A stretch of 64,000 bases of DNA from Paenibacillus sp. Soil787 (GTDB lineage Bacteria > Bacillota > Bacilli > Paenibacillales > NBRC-103111): assembly GCF_001429545.1 (NCBI RefSeq), contig NZ_LMSP01000005.1, positions 92,345-156,344 of the forward strand. Direction: 5' to 3'. Position 1 is the stretch's first letter, and every line of letters begins with the position of its first letter. Both the position numbers and the translations under genes were made by a program. Positions 33,174-41,741 of the stretch are shown here, piece after piece. The notes beneath the pieces were generated by a model. That model was not told the origin of the DNA and did not search any database. It saw only the letters and a list, made by a program, of their open reading frames with translations.

Positions 33174-34097
33174 ATGGAAAAAATGATGCTTGATTCTATA
33201 CAAGAAATGACGCATCTGGATCAACTCGAGGCTGAAGCGATTTATATTATACGAGAAGTAGCGGCGGAATGTGAAAATCCGGTGATGCTGTATTCGATCG
33301 GGAAGGATAGCTCCGTGATGCTGCATTTGGCGCTGAAAGCTTTTTATCCCGAGAAACCGCCATTTCCTTTCATGCATATTGATACAACGTGGAAGTTCAA
33401 AGAAATGATCGAATTCCGCGATCGCAAAGCGAAAGAATTTGGGATCGAAATGATTGTTCACTCGAATCAGGAAGGTATTGATCAAGGGATCAACCCAATG
33501 GATCATGGTTCCGCGTACACCGATATTATGAAAACTCAAGCATTGAAACAGGGATTGGACAAATACGGATTTACGGCTGCGTTCGGCGGTGGAAGACGTG
33601 ACGAGGAAAAGTCACGTGCGAAAGAGCGGATTTTCTCGTTCCGGAATAAGAATCATGCATGGGATCCGAAAAACCAACGGCCGGAAATGTGGAAGCTTTT
33701 CAACACAAGAATTAATAAAGGAGAAAGCATCCGCGTCTTCCCAATATCCAATTGGACAGAAAAAGATATATGGCAATACATTCGAAGAGAAAACATTGAT
33801 ATTGTGCCTCTCTACTTTGCAAAAGAAAGACCCGTCGTCAATCGCGATGGACATATGGTCATGGTGGATGATGATCGGTTGAAACTCGAACCCCATGAAA
33901 AAGTTGAAATGAAGAAGATGCGGTTTCGCACATTAGGCTGCTATCCTCTTACTGGCGGTGCTGAGTCGGAGGCGGATACGATAGATGCCATTATCGAAGA
34001 AACGCTTGGTGCGGTATCATCCGAACGGACAACTCGGGTTATTGACCAAGAAGCGGCGGGAAGTATGGAAAGACGTAAACGGGAGGGTTATTTCTAA
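33174..34097 (+). CDS. cysD: Sulfate adenylyltransferase subunit 2
   Basis: A 307-aa PAPS-reductase-fold protein, the catalytic small subunit of heterodimeric ATP sulfurylase (ATP + sulfate to APS + pyrophosphate) in cytosolic sulfate assimilation. Seen: the PP-loop [13 protein letters not shown] (about 39-51), [33 protein letters not shown] and [13 protein letters not shown], all diagnostic. Length is normal. The ATG at 33174 is preceded by AGGAGG about 9 bases upstream. One base separates its stop from cysN. Rather than an ordinary cys regulon neighbourhood it sits between defence genes and a TerY-P triad. Sulfate assimilation is still the default role. Confidence 0.95.
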   Translation: MEKMMLDSIQEMTHLDQLEAEAIYIIREVAAECENPVMLYSIGKDSSVMLHLALKAFYPEKPPFPFMHIDTTWKFKEMIEFRDRKAKEFGIEMIVHSNQEGIDQGINPMDHGSAYTDIMKTQALKQGLDKYGFTAAFGGGRRDEEKSRAKERIFSFRNKNHAWDPKNQRPEMWKLFNTRINKGESIRVFPISNWTEKDIWQYIRRENIDIVPLYFAKERPVVNRDGHMVMVDDDRLKLEPHEKVEMKKMRFRTLGCYPLTGGAESEADTIDAIIEETLGAVSSERTTRVIDQEAAGSMERRKREGYF

Positions 34098-34098
34098 A

Positions 34099-35838
34099 AT
34101 GAAAAGTCTGCTTAAATTTATTACTTGCGGAAGTGTAGACGACGGAAAATCCACCTTAATTGGACATATGCTTTATGAGGCCAAGCTATTATTCGCCGAC
34201 CAGGAAAGAGCGCTAGAGCTTGATAGCAGACTGGGCAGCCGGGGCGGCAAAATTGACTATTCCTTGCTTCTAGATGGATTACTGGCCGAACGTGAACAAG
34301 GGATAACGATTGATGTGGCTTATCGGTATTTTACGACGGACCACCGTTCTTTCATTGTAGCGGACACGCCGGGACACGAAGAATATACACGTAACATGGC
34401 CGTTGGCGCATCCTTTGCGGATCTGGCTATCATTCTTGCGGACGCTACGAAAGGGGTTATTACCCAAACCAAGCGCCATACTCGGATTTGTGCACTCATG
34501 GGCATTAAACATCTTGTTTTGGCTGTAAACAAAATGGATTTAGTGAATTTTGATCCTAAGAAATTTGAGGCGATCAAACAAGAGTTCTCTCAATTGACCG
34601 CTGAGTTTCACTTTGAAAGCATTCAGGTGATCCCTGTTTCTGCGACAGAAGGGGATAACATTACGAAAAAATCAATCAATACCCCATGGTACGAGGGCCT
34701 TGCTTTGCTGCCGTATTTGGAAAATGTGGATGTTCATCAAACCGATGACACGAAGCAGTTTATGATGCCGATTCAGCGTGTATCTCGACCGGACCATACG
34801 TTCCGCGGTTTCCAAGGCCAGATTGAGGCAGGGACAATCGCGGTCGGCGATGAGCTGACGACGCTGCCTAGTCGTGAAAAAGCGAAAGTCAAACGTATCT
34901 TAGTGACAGACCAAGATCGTGATTCAGCACGTGCCGGACAACCGGTAACCATTCAATTGGATCGTGAAGTCGACGTTTCGCGGGGTTGTGTATTTACGAA
35001 AGATGATCAAATCCAAGAAGCTGATCGTTTTAGCGCTACGATTCTTTGGATGGATGATTCCGTACTGACTCCCGGTAAAAATTATTTGGTCAAAGTAGGA
35101 ACGAAAGTACTGCCTGGTACCGTGACGGCAATTAACCATAAAATCGATATCAATACTGGAAAGACGGTTCCAGCCGATCACATTGTTAAAAATGAATTGG
35201 CAAAATGTGAATTTTCATTATCGGATAGTATCGTCTTTGATTCCTTTGAACAAAATAAAAGCATTGGCGGATTTATTCTGATCGATCGTGTAACCAATAT
35301 GACATCCGCTTGCGGAGTCATTGACGAAGCCCTTCAAGGATCGGACAGTTTGGTAGGGCTAGATACGGAAATCAACAGAGATGTTCGTGCTCAGCAAAAA
35401 GGTCAAAATCCATTAACCCTCTGGTTCACCGGTACGGTTTCGGATAAATCAACGCTTGCGAAGGAAGTCGAAAAACGTTTGGTATCGACAGGCCACCATA
35501 CCATGTTCCTGAGGAATGGCCAGGGAGAATCGTTGCAGCGATTAGCAGAAGTTGCAAAATTGATGAACGATGCGGGACTTATTGCTTTGGTATCGAATGA
35601 TTCCCCGAACGTTAACGACCGAGAAACCGCGCGAGACATCATTGGCAAAGAATATATTGAAGTTTATGTAAATGGACCGCTTGCAGGCAGTTCGAGCACA
35701 AATGATACACCTGGGAACGCGGAAATCGAAATCGATACAAGCAAGTTTTCAATTGAAGAAGCTGCAAATTATGTAGTGAAACGAATTATCAGATATTTAA
35801 TCAATGAGAGTAGTCGTGGGCAATTCCTTAATTTCTAA
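34099..35838 (+). CDS. cysN: Sulfate adenylyltransferase subunit 1 with degenerate APS-kinase-like C-terminus
   Basis: A 579-aa GTPase subunit of ATP sulfurylase. Start is ATG 34099, one base after the cysD stop; upstream extension would run inside cysD. The EF-Tu-like GTPase shows GSVDDGKST (11-19), DTPGHEEY and NKMD, then beta-barrel domains. Residues from about 433 resemble APS kinase (CysC), as in NodQ-type fusions, but the phosphate-binding loop reads GTVSDKST instead of GxxGxGKS. The DGDNxR segment is missing and the conserved Arg-rich region is shortened. The kinase half is therefore probably inactive and perhaps structural. GTP hydrolysis would drive APS formation with CysD. A terminator follows. 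Confidence 0.92.
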   Translation: MKSLLKFITCGSVDDGKSTLIGHMLYEAKLLFADQERALELDSRLGSRGGKIDYSLLLDGLLAEREQGITIDVAYRYFTTDHRSFIVADTPGHEEYTRNMAVGASFADLAIILADATKGVITQTKRHTRICALMGIKHLVLAVNKMDLVNFDPKKFEAIKQEFSQLTAEFHFESIQVIPVSATEGDNITKKSINTPWYEGLALLPYLENVDVHQTDDTKQFMMPIQRVSRPDHTFRGFQGQIEAGTIAVGDELTTLPSREKAKVKRILVTDQDRDSARAGQPVTIQLDREVDVSRGCVFTKDDQIQEADRFSATILWMDDSVLTPGKNYLVKVGTKVLPGTVTAINHKIDINTGKTVPADHIVKNELAKCEFSLSDSIVFDSFEQNKSIGGFILIDRVTNMTSACGVIDEALQGSDSLVGLDTEINRDVRAQQKGQNPLTLWFTGTVSDKSTLAKEVEKRLVSTGHHTMFLRNGQGESLQRLAEVAKLMNDAGLIALVSNDSPNVNDRETARDIIGKEYIEVYVNGPLAGSSSTNDTPGNAEIEIDTSKFSIEEAANYVVKRIIRYLINESSRGQFLNF

Positions 35839-35881
35839 TGCTTAAACAAATCGATGCAACGAAATAGTCTTTGAAAAATAG

Positions 35882-35925
35882 TATCCCTACATCACCGTGA
35901 ATAGTGATGTAGGGATATTTTTTTT
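35882..35925 (+). terminator. Intrinsic terminator of cysDN
   Basis: A perfect 14-bp stem, TATCCCTACATCAC with GTGATGTAGGGATA, loop of 8 bases, followed by eight T. Confidence 0.9.
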
Positions 35926-36032
35926 CTTCAAAAGTACAAATCTCCGTTCCTGCCGGAATATGATGGGAATATGTACAAAAAGGAGAGACTTTGAGCTCCG
36001 CTCAAAGATCCCTATATTAGGAGGAAAAAATC

Positions 36033-36863
36033 ATGTATTCAGCAGAAATCAGCCGTTCAGATCCGTCTTGTTTTCTGTTTATTATTGACCAGTCCGGATC
36101 GATGTCCGACCCGTTCGGGGCTAGCTCAAAAGCTGGAAGTGTTTCCGATGCAATAAATCGTTTATTACAAAATCTTATTATAAAGTGTGCAAAGTCGGAA
36201 GGTATACGCGACTACTATCATGTTGGTGTGATAGGCTATGGCGCCAGCGTTGGGCCGGCATTCGGCGGTGTATTAGCCGGAAAGGAATTAGTGCCGATTA
36301 GTGAAATAGCAGATAATCCGTCAAGATTGGAAAAACGTCTGAAGAAAGTTCCGGATGGGGCAGGCGGGCTTGTCGATCAGCTTGTTAAGTTTCCTGTCTG
36401 GTTTGATCCTATCGCGAACGGCGGTACTCCAATGTGCCAGGCGTTGAATACAGCCCATCTCATCTTGAGTCAATGGATCAGTGAATACGCTCATTGTTTT
36501 CCCCCGGTGGTCATTCATATTACGGACGGAGAATCCACCGACGGTGATCCGACTGCTGCAATGGAACAAATAAGAGCACTAGCAACGGACGATGGAAATG
36601 TATTGCTGTTCAACTTGCATATATCCGGCATTCCAAGTGCGGATGAGGTGCGTTTTCCGGAAACCTCGGATGGACTGCCTGATCAATACTCCAGGATGCT
36701 CTACGAAGGCTCAAGTCTGCTGACACCATTTATGATCCGGGTGGCCAATCAGGAACATGAATTGAATCTTTCGGATGGAGCAAGGGGATTTGTATTAAAT
36801 GCCGATCTAACCCTTGTGATCCAGGCGTTTGACATTGGAACGCGTCCCGCCAATCTTAGGTAG
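36033..36863 (+). CDS. TerY-like von Willebrand A protein of a TerY-P triad
   Basis: A 276-aa cytoplasmic vWA-domain protein. The metal-ion site is complete: D19-Q-S21-G-S23 (IIDQSGSM), the Thr in GGTPM and the Asp in HITDGEST. The ATG follows AGGAGG. It is the first of three closely spaced genes (11- and 11-base gaps): vWA, PP2C phosphatase, kinase. That order defines the TerY-P triad described in tellurite-resistance (Ter) and phage-defence contexts. The vWA protein probably serves as a metal-dependent scaffold or substrate phosphorylated by the kinase. A hairpin CTTTGAG/CTCAAAG lies upstream at about 35990-36007. No other ter genes are in the window. Confidence 0.85.
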   Translation: MYSAEISRSDPSCFLFIIDQSGSMSDPFGASSKAGSVSDAINRLLQNLIIKCAKSEGIRDYYHVGVIGYGASVGPAFGGVLAGKELVPISEIADNPSRLEKRLKKVPDGAGGLVDQLVKFPVWFDPIANGGTPMCQALNTAHLILSQWISEYAHCFPPVVIHITDGESTDGDPTAAMEQIRALATDDGNVLLFNLHISGIPSADEVRFPETSDGLPDQYSRMLYEGSSLLTPFMIRVANQEHELNLSDGARGFVLNADLTLVIQAFDIGTRPANLR

Positions 36864-36874
36864 GGGGCGCTATA

Positions 36875-37636
36875 ATGCAAATAGAAAACACATGTTTTTC
36901 ATTGCCAAAGGCGGGAAACCGCAAAGATGAATATGAAGATGCCATTGGCAGCAGCATTTTTGTTAGTAAGGATACTGCGTATTATAGATTCGCCATAGCC
37001 GATGGGGCTAGTGAATCTTCGTTTGCCGACATATGGGCTGATTTGCTCGCAAGCGGTTATTGCAATGGCAAATTTGAAAGTAAACATATCGATAAATCCG
37101 TTTCCAAATTGTCAAAGGCTTGGAAGAGAAAACTAAATGCCAAAAACCTTCCCTGGTACGCTGAAGAGAAGCTAAAAAGCGGGGCGTTCTCTACATTAGC
37201 CGGAATCACTTATCGTTTGACGGATGCCTCAACCGCGGGGTTTGATGCAGTAGCGATCGGTGACAGCTGTATATTTCAAGTTCGGGGTGATAAAATTATC
37301 GCCTTTTTTCCTTTGAGCTCCGTCGATGATTTTCATAATAGGCCGGTTCTTATATCGAGTAACACAGCCAATAACACTCACCTTAACATGTTCGTTAAAA
37401 AATGGACCGGTACTGCCCAAACAGGAGACACCTTTTTGTTAATGACCGATGCCCTGGCATGCTGGATATTAACTCGTTACGAGGAAGACCCAAGCGTAAT
37501 AAAGAAAATACAAGGGTTAGCCGGTGAACATGACTTCATAAATTTAGTTCAGTCCGAAAGGAAGTTAATTTGCCGCGACGGCGGCTTTTATCTAAGAAAT
37601 GATGATGTTACATTAATTCGGGTAAATCTATTGTAA
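36875..37636 (+). CDS. PP2C-type Ser/Thr phosphatase of the TerY-P triad
   Basis: A 253-aa PP2C-fold protein. Metal-binding and core positions visible are EDAIGS (near 23), IADGASES (about 42-49), AVAIGDSCIF (about 128-137), LMTDALACWI (near 189) and NDDVTLIRV at the C-terminus. The family likely uses two metal ions to dephosphorylate Ser/Thr. Located between the vWA and the kinase gene, it would reverse phosphorylation by that kinase. The ribosome site is GGTAGGGGG. No signal peptide; cytosolic. Confidence 0.8.
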   Translation: MQIENTCFSLPKAGNRKDEYEDAIGSSIFVSKDTAYYRFAIADGASESSFADIWADLLASGYCNGKFESKHIDKSVSKLSKAWKRKLNAKNLPWYAEEKLKSGAFSTLAGITYRLTDASTAGFDAVAIGDSCIFQVRGDKIIAFFPLSSVDDFHNRPVLISSNTANNTHLNMFVKKWTGTAQTGDTFLLMTDALACWILTRYEEDPSVIKKIQGLAGEHDFINLVQSERKLICRDGGFYLRNDDVTLIRVNLL

Positions 37637-37647
37637 GGGGATGTGAG

Positions 37648-39843
37648 GTGATGTTGTGGCCCACTCCACAGGATTATAGGGAAGCGATACAAAATCCGCA
37701 AATTTGTTTCAAGGACCCGGAGCTTCAATCCGGACTCCCTGAATTGGATAAGCTTGGACTGCCTCGTCCTATTTCGGGAGGTTTCGCTAGTGTTTACAAA
37801 ATAAAGTGCGGAAAGACGGAATGGGCGGTCAGGTGCTTTACCAATAACGTGAAGGATCAAAAGGTCCGTTACGATGCCATCAGCTTGCATTTAAGCTCCG
37901 TTAATCTCCCTTATATCGTCCCTTTTGAGTACCTCTCTGAAGGCATAAAAATAAACGGCAATTGGTTTCCAGTCGTTAAAATGATGTGGGCCCAGGGGGA
38001 ATCGCTGCTTCATTATATCCAAAGAAATTTGCATAACGTTGAAATATTGAAAGGACTAGCAAATAAATGGCTAAAAATGATCACTGAGCTGCACATGGCA
38101 AATATTGCGCATGGCGACCTGCAGCATGGCAACATATTGATTCACAATGATGAAATTATTCTGATCGATTATGATGGTATGTATGTACCAGGCTTAAACG
38201 GCATGAAAAGCAACGAGCTCGGTCACAGAAATTATCAACACCCCGGAAGAAACGAAGAACATTTTGGGCCGTATATCGATAACTTTTCAGCGTGGGTCAT
38301 TTTGATTTCAATTGCAACCGTTTCTGTGGATGCTTCATTATGGAATTCGCTTGGAGTGGGAGAGGGTGAAGAATGTCTTCTCTTTCGGCAGAAAGACTTT
38401 GTCTCGCCAGGCGCATCTCGCGCTTTTGAATTTCTGGAACTTGTTGATGATGAAACGTTACGTTTTTTGGTAAACTCCTTTCGTGATGTTACGGCCATAG
38501 AAATGCCGAAGGTGCCTCGGCCCCCTGATCCCGAATCACTGGTTGATGCCGTGCATCCTTTAGCCGCCTCTATCTCAGCCGCCTCTGCAACGAAATTAAT
38601 GACTCATCTAGCAGCCTTCTCTGATTGGCTCACTAGGAAGATGCGGTCAGCCGCTGTCCAGTCACAACCAGAAACATCGTATCCTGTTGGTTCGTCGTGG
38701 GTACTGGATTATCTCACAACGGAAGCAATACCTTGCAAGCCTCTGTCAAAAGATAGGTTCGTGTTGGAAAGAACCATTTCATTATTGGTATTAACTACCG
38801 TAGCATCGGCTGCAACTGTTATGTATGGAAACGCCCCGGTTACAGCTTTAGTATCCTGCACGACTTTGGGATTAGGTGTGGAGATGGCCTTTTTAAGCTG
38901 GTGTTATGTGAAACTTCCCACTGTTAAAGTAAAGAGAACCACGTCTGAAAAAATAAAGGAGCTTGAATATGTTGTTTCCGATCTGACAAGCGAATTGAAC
39001 GAAGTCAACGATATAAAGCATAAGTTCCAACAAATGGAGGAAGACAAGATAAACGATATATTACGAAGGCAAGGGGAAGTATCGGAACGAGAAAAGAATG
39101 AAACGGAAAAATTGCAGAAGGAACTCCGGAGTCATATAAGCGAAATCGTGGGTGAAAGACAAACCATAGATCAGGAGGAAAAAACTGAGCTTGCCGGCGC
39201 ATTGGCCTCTTTCCGAAAAACTTGGCTGGAAGATCAATTAATGAAGATTAGGATTAGCCAAGAAAAAATACCGGATATAGACGATGAAATCAAACGGCGT
39301 TTAAGATCGAGCGGAATTCGTACGCCGGCTGATTTTTTGGACATTAATATCTTTCAGTCCTATGGCCGCAAAAAAATTGAAAAGGTGTATATGATATTAA
39401 AAAACGGGGGCTCGGTTCATGTAGGAATGAGTCCATCCCAAGCGAAAGCGCTGGTAGAGTGGAAAAAAAAGATAGAACGCAAGTATAGGACTAAAATCCC
39501 CCAATCCGTTCCTCGTAGTGAAATCATAGCCATAAAATCAAAATTTATGGACAGGAAATCAATATTGAATAACTTAGAACAAACTTATCAAAACAGGTCG
39601 CAGGACATGATATCTAACATAAGGCAAACCTATAATCCGGAGTATGATTTCTTAAAGAGGGAAGAAGATACCGCCAGAATCAACCTGAATAACGAACTCA
39701 ACCAATTCGATAAGGAGATAGCTGAAATAAATAAGCACCTTGCAGGAAAACAATGGGAGCTTCACCATCTGAGCAAGCAAATGGATTCTTTTAAGGACGT
39801 TAATTTCTTGAGATTCTTAAGGAGAGTATTCCTTTTCAATTGA
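37648..39843 (+). CDS. TerY-P-type Ser/Thr kinase with membrane helices, coiled coil and HhH region
   Basis: A 731-aa protein. The kinase domain has the glycine loop ISGGFASVYK (42-51), WAVRCF with Arg62 at the usual Lys position, the catalytic loop HGDLQHGN (D157, N162) and IDYDGM in place of DFG. Two hydrophobic helices (about 372-415) suggest membrane attachment, then a long coiled coil (about 430-540), a helix-hairpin-helix region (about 545-610, RTPADFLDI and VHVGMSPSQAKALVEWKKK) and more coiled coil. Kinases with C-terminal HhH segments are typical of TerY-P triads. The start is GTG 37648 (AAGGGG 7 bases upstream), with ATG 37651 equally possible. The Lys-to-Arg change occurs at a key ATP-contact position, so activity should not be assumed. 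Confidence 0.8.
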   Translation: MMLWPTPQDYREAIQNPQICFKDPELQSGLPELDKLGLPRPISGGFASVYKIKCGKTEWAVRCFTNNVKDQKVRYDAISLHLSSVNLPYIVPFEYLSEGIKINGNWFPVVKMMWAQGESLLHYIQRNLHNVEILKGLANKWLKMITELHMANIAHGDLQHGNILIHNDEIILIDYDGMYVPGLNGMKSNELGHRNYQHPGRNEEHFGPYIDNFSAWVILISIATVSVDASLWNSLGVGEGEECLLFRQKDFVSPGASRAFEFLELVDDETLRFLVNSFRDVTAIEMPKVPRPPDPESLVDAVHPLAASISAASATKLMTHLAAFSDWLTRKMRSAAVQSQPETSYPVGSSWVLDYLTTEAIPCKPLSKDRFVLERTISLLVLTTVASAATVMYGNAPVTALVSCTTLGLGVEMAFLSWCYVKLPTVKVKRTTSEKIKELEYVVSDLTSELNEVNDIKHKFQQMEEDKINDILRRQGEVSEREKNETEKLQKELRSHISEIVGERQTIDQEEKTELAGALASFRKTWLEDQLMKIRISQEKIPDIDDEIKRRLRSSGIRTPADFLDINIFQSYGRKKIEKVYMILKNGGSVHVGMSPSQAKALVEWKKKIERKYRTKIPQSVPRSEIIAIKSKFMDRKSILNNLEQTYQNRSQDMISNIRQTYNPEYDFLKREEDTARINLNNELNQFDKEIAEINKHLAGKQWELHHLSKQMDSFKDVNFLRFLRRVFLFN

Positions 39844-39909
39844 GAAGTATGCGGCGGCCTTTTGAAGTGGGAGCAATGGGGTAAGGGTAACAGATCACCT
39901 ATTTTAAAA

Positions 39910-40233
39910 GATGAGGAGCGGTTCCGGCAGCATAAGTTCTATAAAAGTGTGGAGCTCATTAATATTGGGGCTTTTCCATTTTTACCGGATTCGACGAGCT
40001 TGATGGAGAAGTTCTCGGACGAGATTATTATGGATAGTCCGGAGAAAGCCTATGAGCGGACGACGCGGCCGCGAGGGTCGAAGGAGTATTACGGGAATAG
40101 AGTGAGAGAGTGGAAGGTTGTTCCACGCTCTGCGATAGCGGCCATTCCCTCCAGCAGGGGAGCGACGGATGAGCCGCTGGATCGGGAGAATTTGGATTTG
40201 GATAGTCGGGTTTTGGGGATTGGGTTGGAGTAG
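39910..40233 (+). pseudogene. DUF2357 nuclease gene fragment with internal deletions (copy D)
   Basis: From 39910 the DNA is nearly identical to the DUF2357 gene from about 25470 (KFYKSVELINIGAFPFLP, EKAYERTTRPRG). After EYYGN it jumps to REWKVVPRSAIAAIPSSRG, and after GATDE it jumps again to LDRENLDLDSRVLGIGLE and TAG. Two in-frame deletions have removed about 170 and about 195 bases respectively, leaving a continuous but meaningless frame. No start signal of its own. Confidence 0.8.
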
Positions 40234-40250
40234 AATTTAAGACAAAGCAG

Positions 40251-40298
40251 AATAGGCTGCCCTTAAGGGTTATTAACCTTTTGGGACAGCCTATTTTT
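40251..40298 (+). terminator. Terminator-like hairpin
   Basis: AATAGGCTGCCC pairs with GGGACAGCCTATT (one mismatch) with an inner AAGGGT/AACCTT stem, followed by TTTTCTG. It likely ends the TerY-P transcript reading through copy D. Confidence 0.7.
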
Positions 40299-40420
40299 CT
40301 GTTCAATATCTCGGAGTATTTAGAATTAAAGGGGGAATTAGGAATATTGTCGAATATTATATTGTTTTAGTGAAGTTTTTGATTGTTGTCAAAATAATAC
40401 TCTTTAAAGGTCGTTCTACA

Positions 40421-40537
40421 ATGGCAAGAACGTATTATGCAGAAGGAAGACAAGTGGCCTATAGGACGATGGAAAGCCCAGAAGGGCATTTCTTAGACCT
40501 AAATTTAAATCGAAAGGGATGGCAGAGTGAAACGTAA
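40421..40537 (+). CDS. Possible 38-aa peptide
   Basis: ATG 40421 opens MARTYYAEGRQVAYRTM and ends GWQSET. AAAGG is 10 bases upstream. It overlaps the next small frame by 11 bases. Unrecognised; may be real or decayed. Confidence 0.2.
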   Translation: MARTYYAEGRQVAYRTMESPEGHFLDLNLNRKGWQSET

Positions 40538-40610
40538 GAAACTTACAATTTCAACATTTTTATTTAGTGCTATGGGACTCATTGCAATGTTAAAGTATTT
40601 ATTTATGTGA
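40527..40610 (+). CDS. Possible 27-aa membrane peptide
   Basis: GTG 40527 behind AAAGGGATGG gives MKRKKLTISTFLFSAMGLIA and seven more residues: a basic tip followed by one hydrophobic helix. Its stop overlaps the start of the next gene (GTGA-type overlap), suggesting coupling, or that the two were once one gene. Confidence 0.3.
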   Translation: MKRKKLTISTFLFSAMGLIAMLKYLFM

Positions 40611-40918
40611 TTGAACATTTTGTATTTCAAACTACTGGAGAAAATGGATTAAAGGTTGATGAATCAGATTTAAATATTGCGTTTGTCATAGTAGCAGTTT
40701 TGCTTTTGATTCGGATTAGTTATGTTATTGTGAAGCATAAAATTGTAAGTGCTAATAAAAAACAACACACCAAAATTAAAGTTCAAGAGACTACAGAATC
40801 GTTTGTATGTGCCGAATGTGGCAAAAAGGTCAGTGAAAAAGTTAGGGATTACTGTTTGGAACGCCCAAATAAATTTGCAGGACAAGTTTATTGTTATGAC
40901 CATCAGAAAACAAATTAG
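40607..40918 (+). CDS. Small membrane protein with C-terminal zinc-ribbon-like motif
   Basis: A 103-aa frame starting at GTG 40607, overlapping the previous stop codon. One membrane helix (IAFVIVAVLLLIRISYVIV, about 24-42) is followed by a basic linker. A cytosolic cysteine motif ends it: CAECGKKVSEK, then DYC and VYCYDH, a C2-C/H type zinc site. I know of similar short ribbon sequences in nuclease-like proteins but cannot name this one. It precedes the NERD gene on the same strand by about 100 bases, and both carry nuclease-type accessory features. Confidence 0.45.
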   Translation: MIEHFVFQTTGENGLKVDESDLNIAFVIVAVLLLIRISYVIVKHKIVSANKKQHTKIKVQETTESFVCAECGKKVSEKVRDYCLERPNKFAGQVYCYDHQKTN

Positions 40919-41016
40919 CATACAGAAATTGTAGACTTGCAACTTTTGCTGATTAATTAAGCCCAGGAGGTTTAGCTAATCTTAAAATAAAAAGTATGAT
41001 TGACGAGAGGGTACAT

Positions 41017-41712
41017 ATGTTTAAAAAAATACTAGAGTTCTTTAGATCATCTCCAAAAAAAGAAATTGAAAAGAAGAGGACAACTAAAAAAAGTGTGAAA
41101 CCAGTTAGAAAAATTGAGCCTGCCCGAATTGGTGAATTGGGTGAGCACAAAATTAACATTCAGTTAGACCAACTTCCTAAGGACTGCAAATATCTGAGTG
41201 ATATTTTGATTGCAAATTCTAAATCAAAAACAGGATATTCGCAGGTCGATCATCTAGTCATTACTCCATATGGTTTATTTGTTATCGAAACTAAAAACTA
41301 TAACGGTGAAATAAAAGGAAACAAAAATGATAGGTATTGGTCAGTAAGTAATAGATTTAAAATGTATAACCCATTTTTTCAGAATTACGGTCACATAAAA
41401 GCTTTGGAATACATATTACATGAGTTTAAAACATTAACCTTTGTATCGATGATTTCTTTTACAATGCGTTGTAGATTCAGTGTCGATCCTGAACTTAGAA
41501 AAATTCATTCCAACGATTTAATTGTTTACGATGTGGAGTTAACCGAGTTTATTCAAAGGAAACTTCTAAGATTTAAAGCGGAATCCCCTGAACCAAAACA
41601 TAACGAGATTGCAATCAACCGAATATATGAAATAATTCAAAAAGCCAATATAGTAGATCCCATTATTAGGAATGAACATATTGAAAGAGCAAAAATTTCA
41701 TCTGGAAAATAA
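41017..41712 (+). CDS. NERD-domain (nuclease-related) protein
   Basis: A 231-aa protein from ATG 41017, preceded by GAGAGGG. After a basic N-terminus (FKKILEFFRSSPKKE) the NERD domain (PF08378) shows GELGEHKI, then QVDHLVITPYGLFVIETKNY, whose D and E-x-K are the likely nuclease residues, and W-S-V near the domain end. NERD proteins are predicted restriction-like nucleases, often next to membrane or zinc-finger modules. The C-terminal 80 residues are unrecognised. The convergent ThiF-like gene ends 29 bases downstream. Confidence 0.75.
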   Translation: MFKKILEFFRSSPKKEIEKKRTTKKSVKPVRKIEPARIGELGEHKINIQLDQLPKDCKYLSDILIANSKSKTGYSQVDHLVITPYGLFVIETKNYNGEIKGNKNDRYWSVSNRFKMYNPFFQNYGHIKALEYILHEFKTLTFVSMISFTMRCRFSVDPELRKIHSNDLIVYDVELTEFIQRKLLRFKAESPEPKHNEIAINRIYEIIQKANIVDPIIRNEHIERAKISSGK

Positions 41713-41741
41713 AAGAGAATATTGATCCGGGTTTGGCGAGT

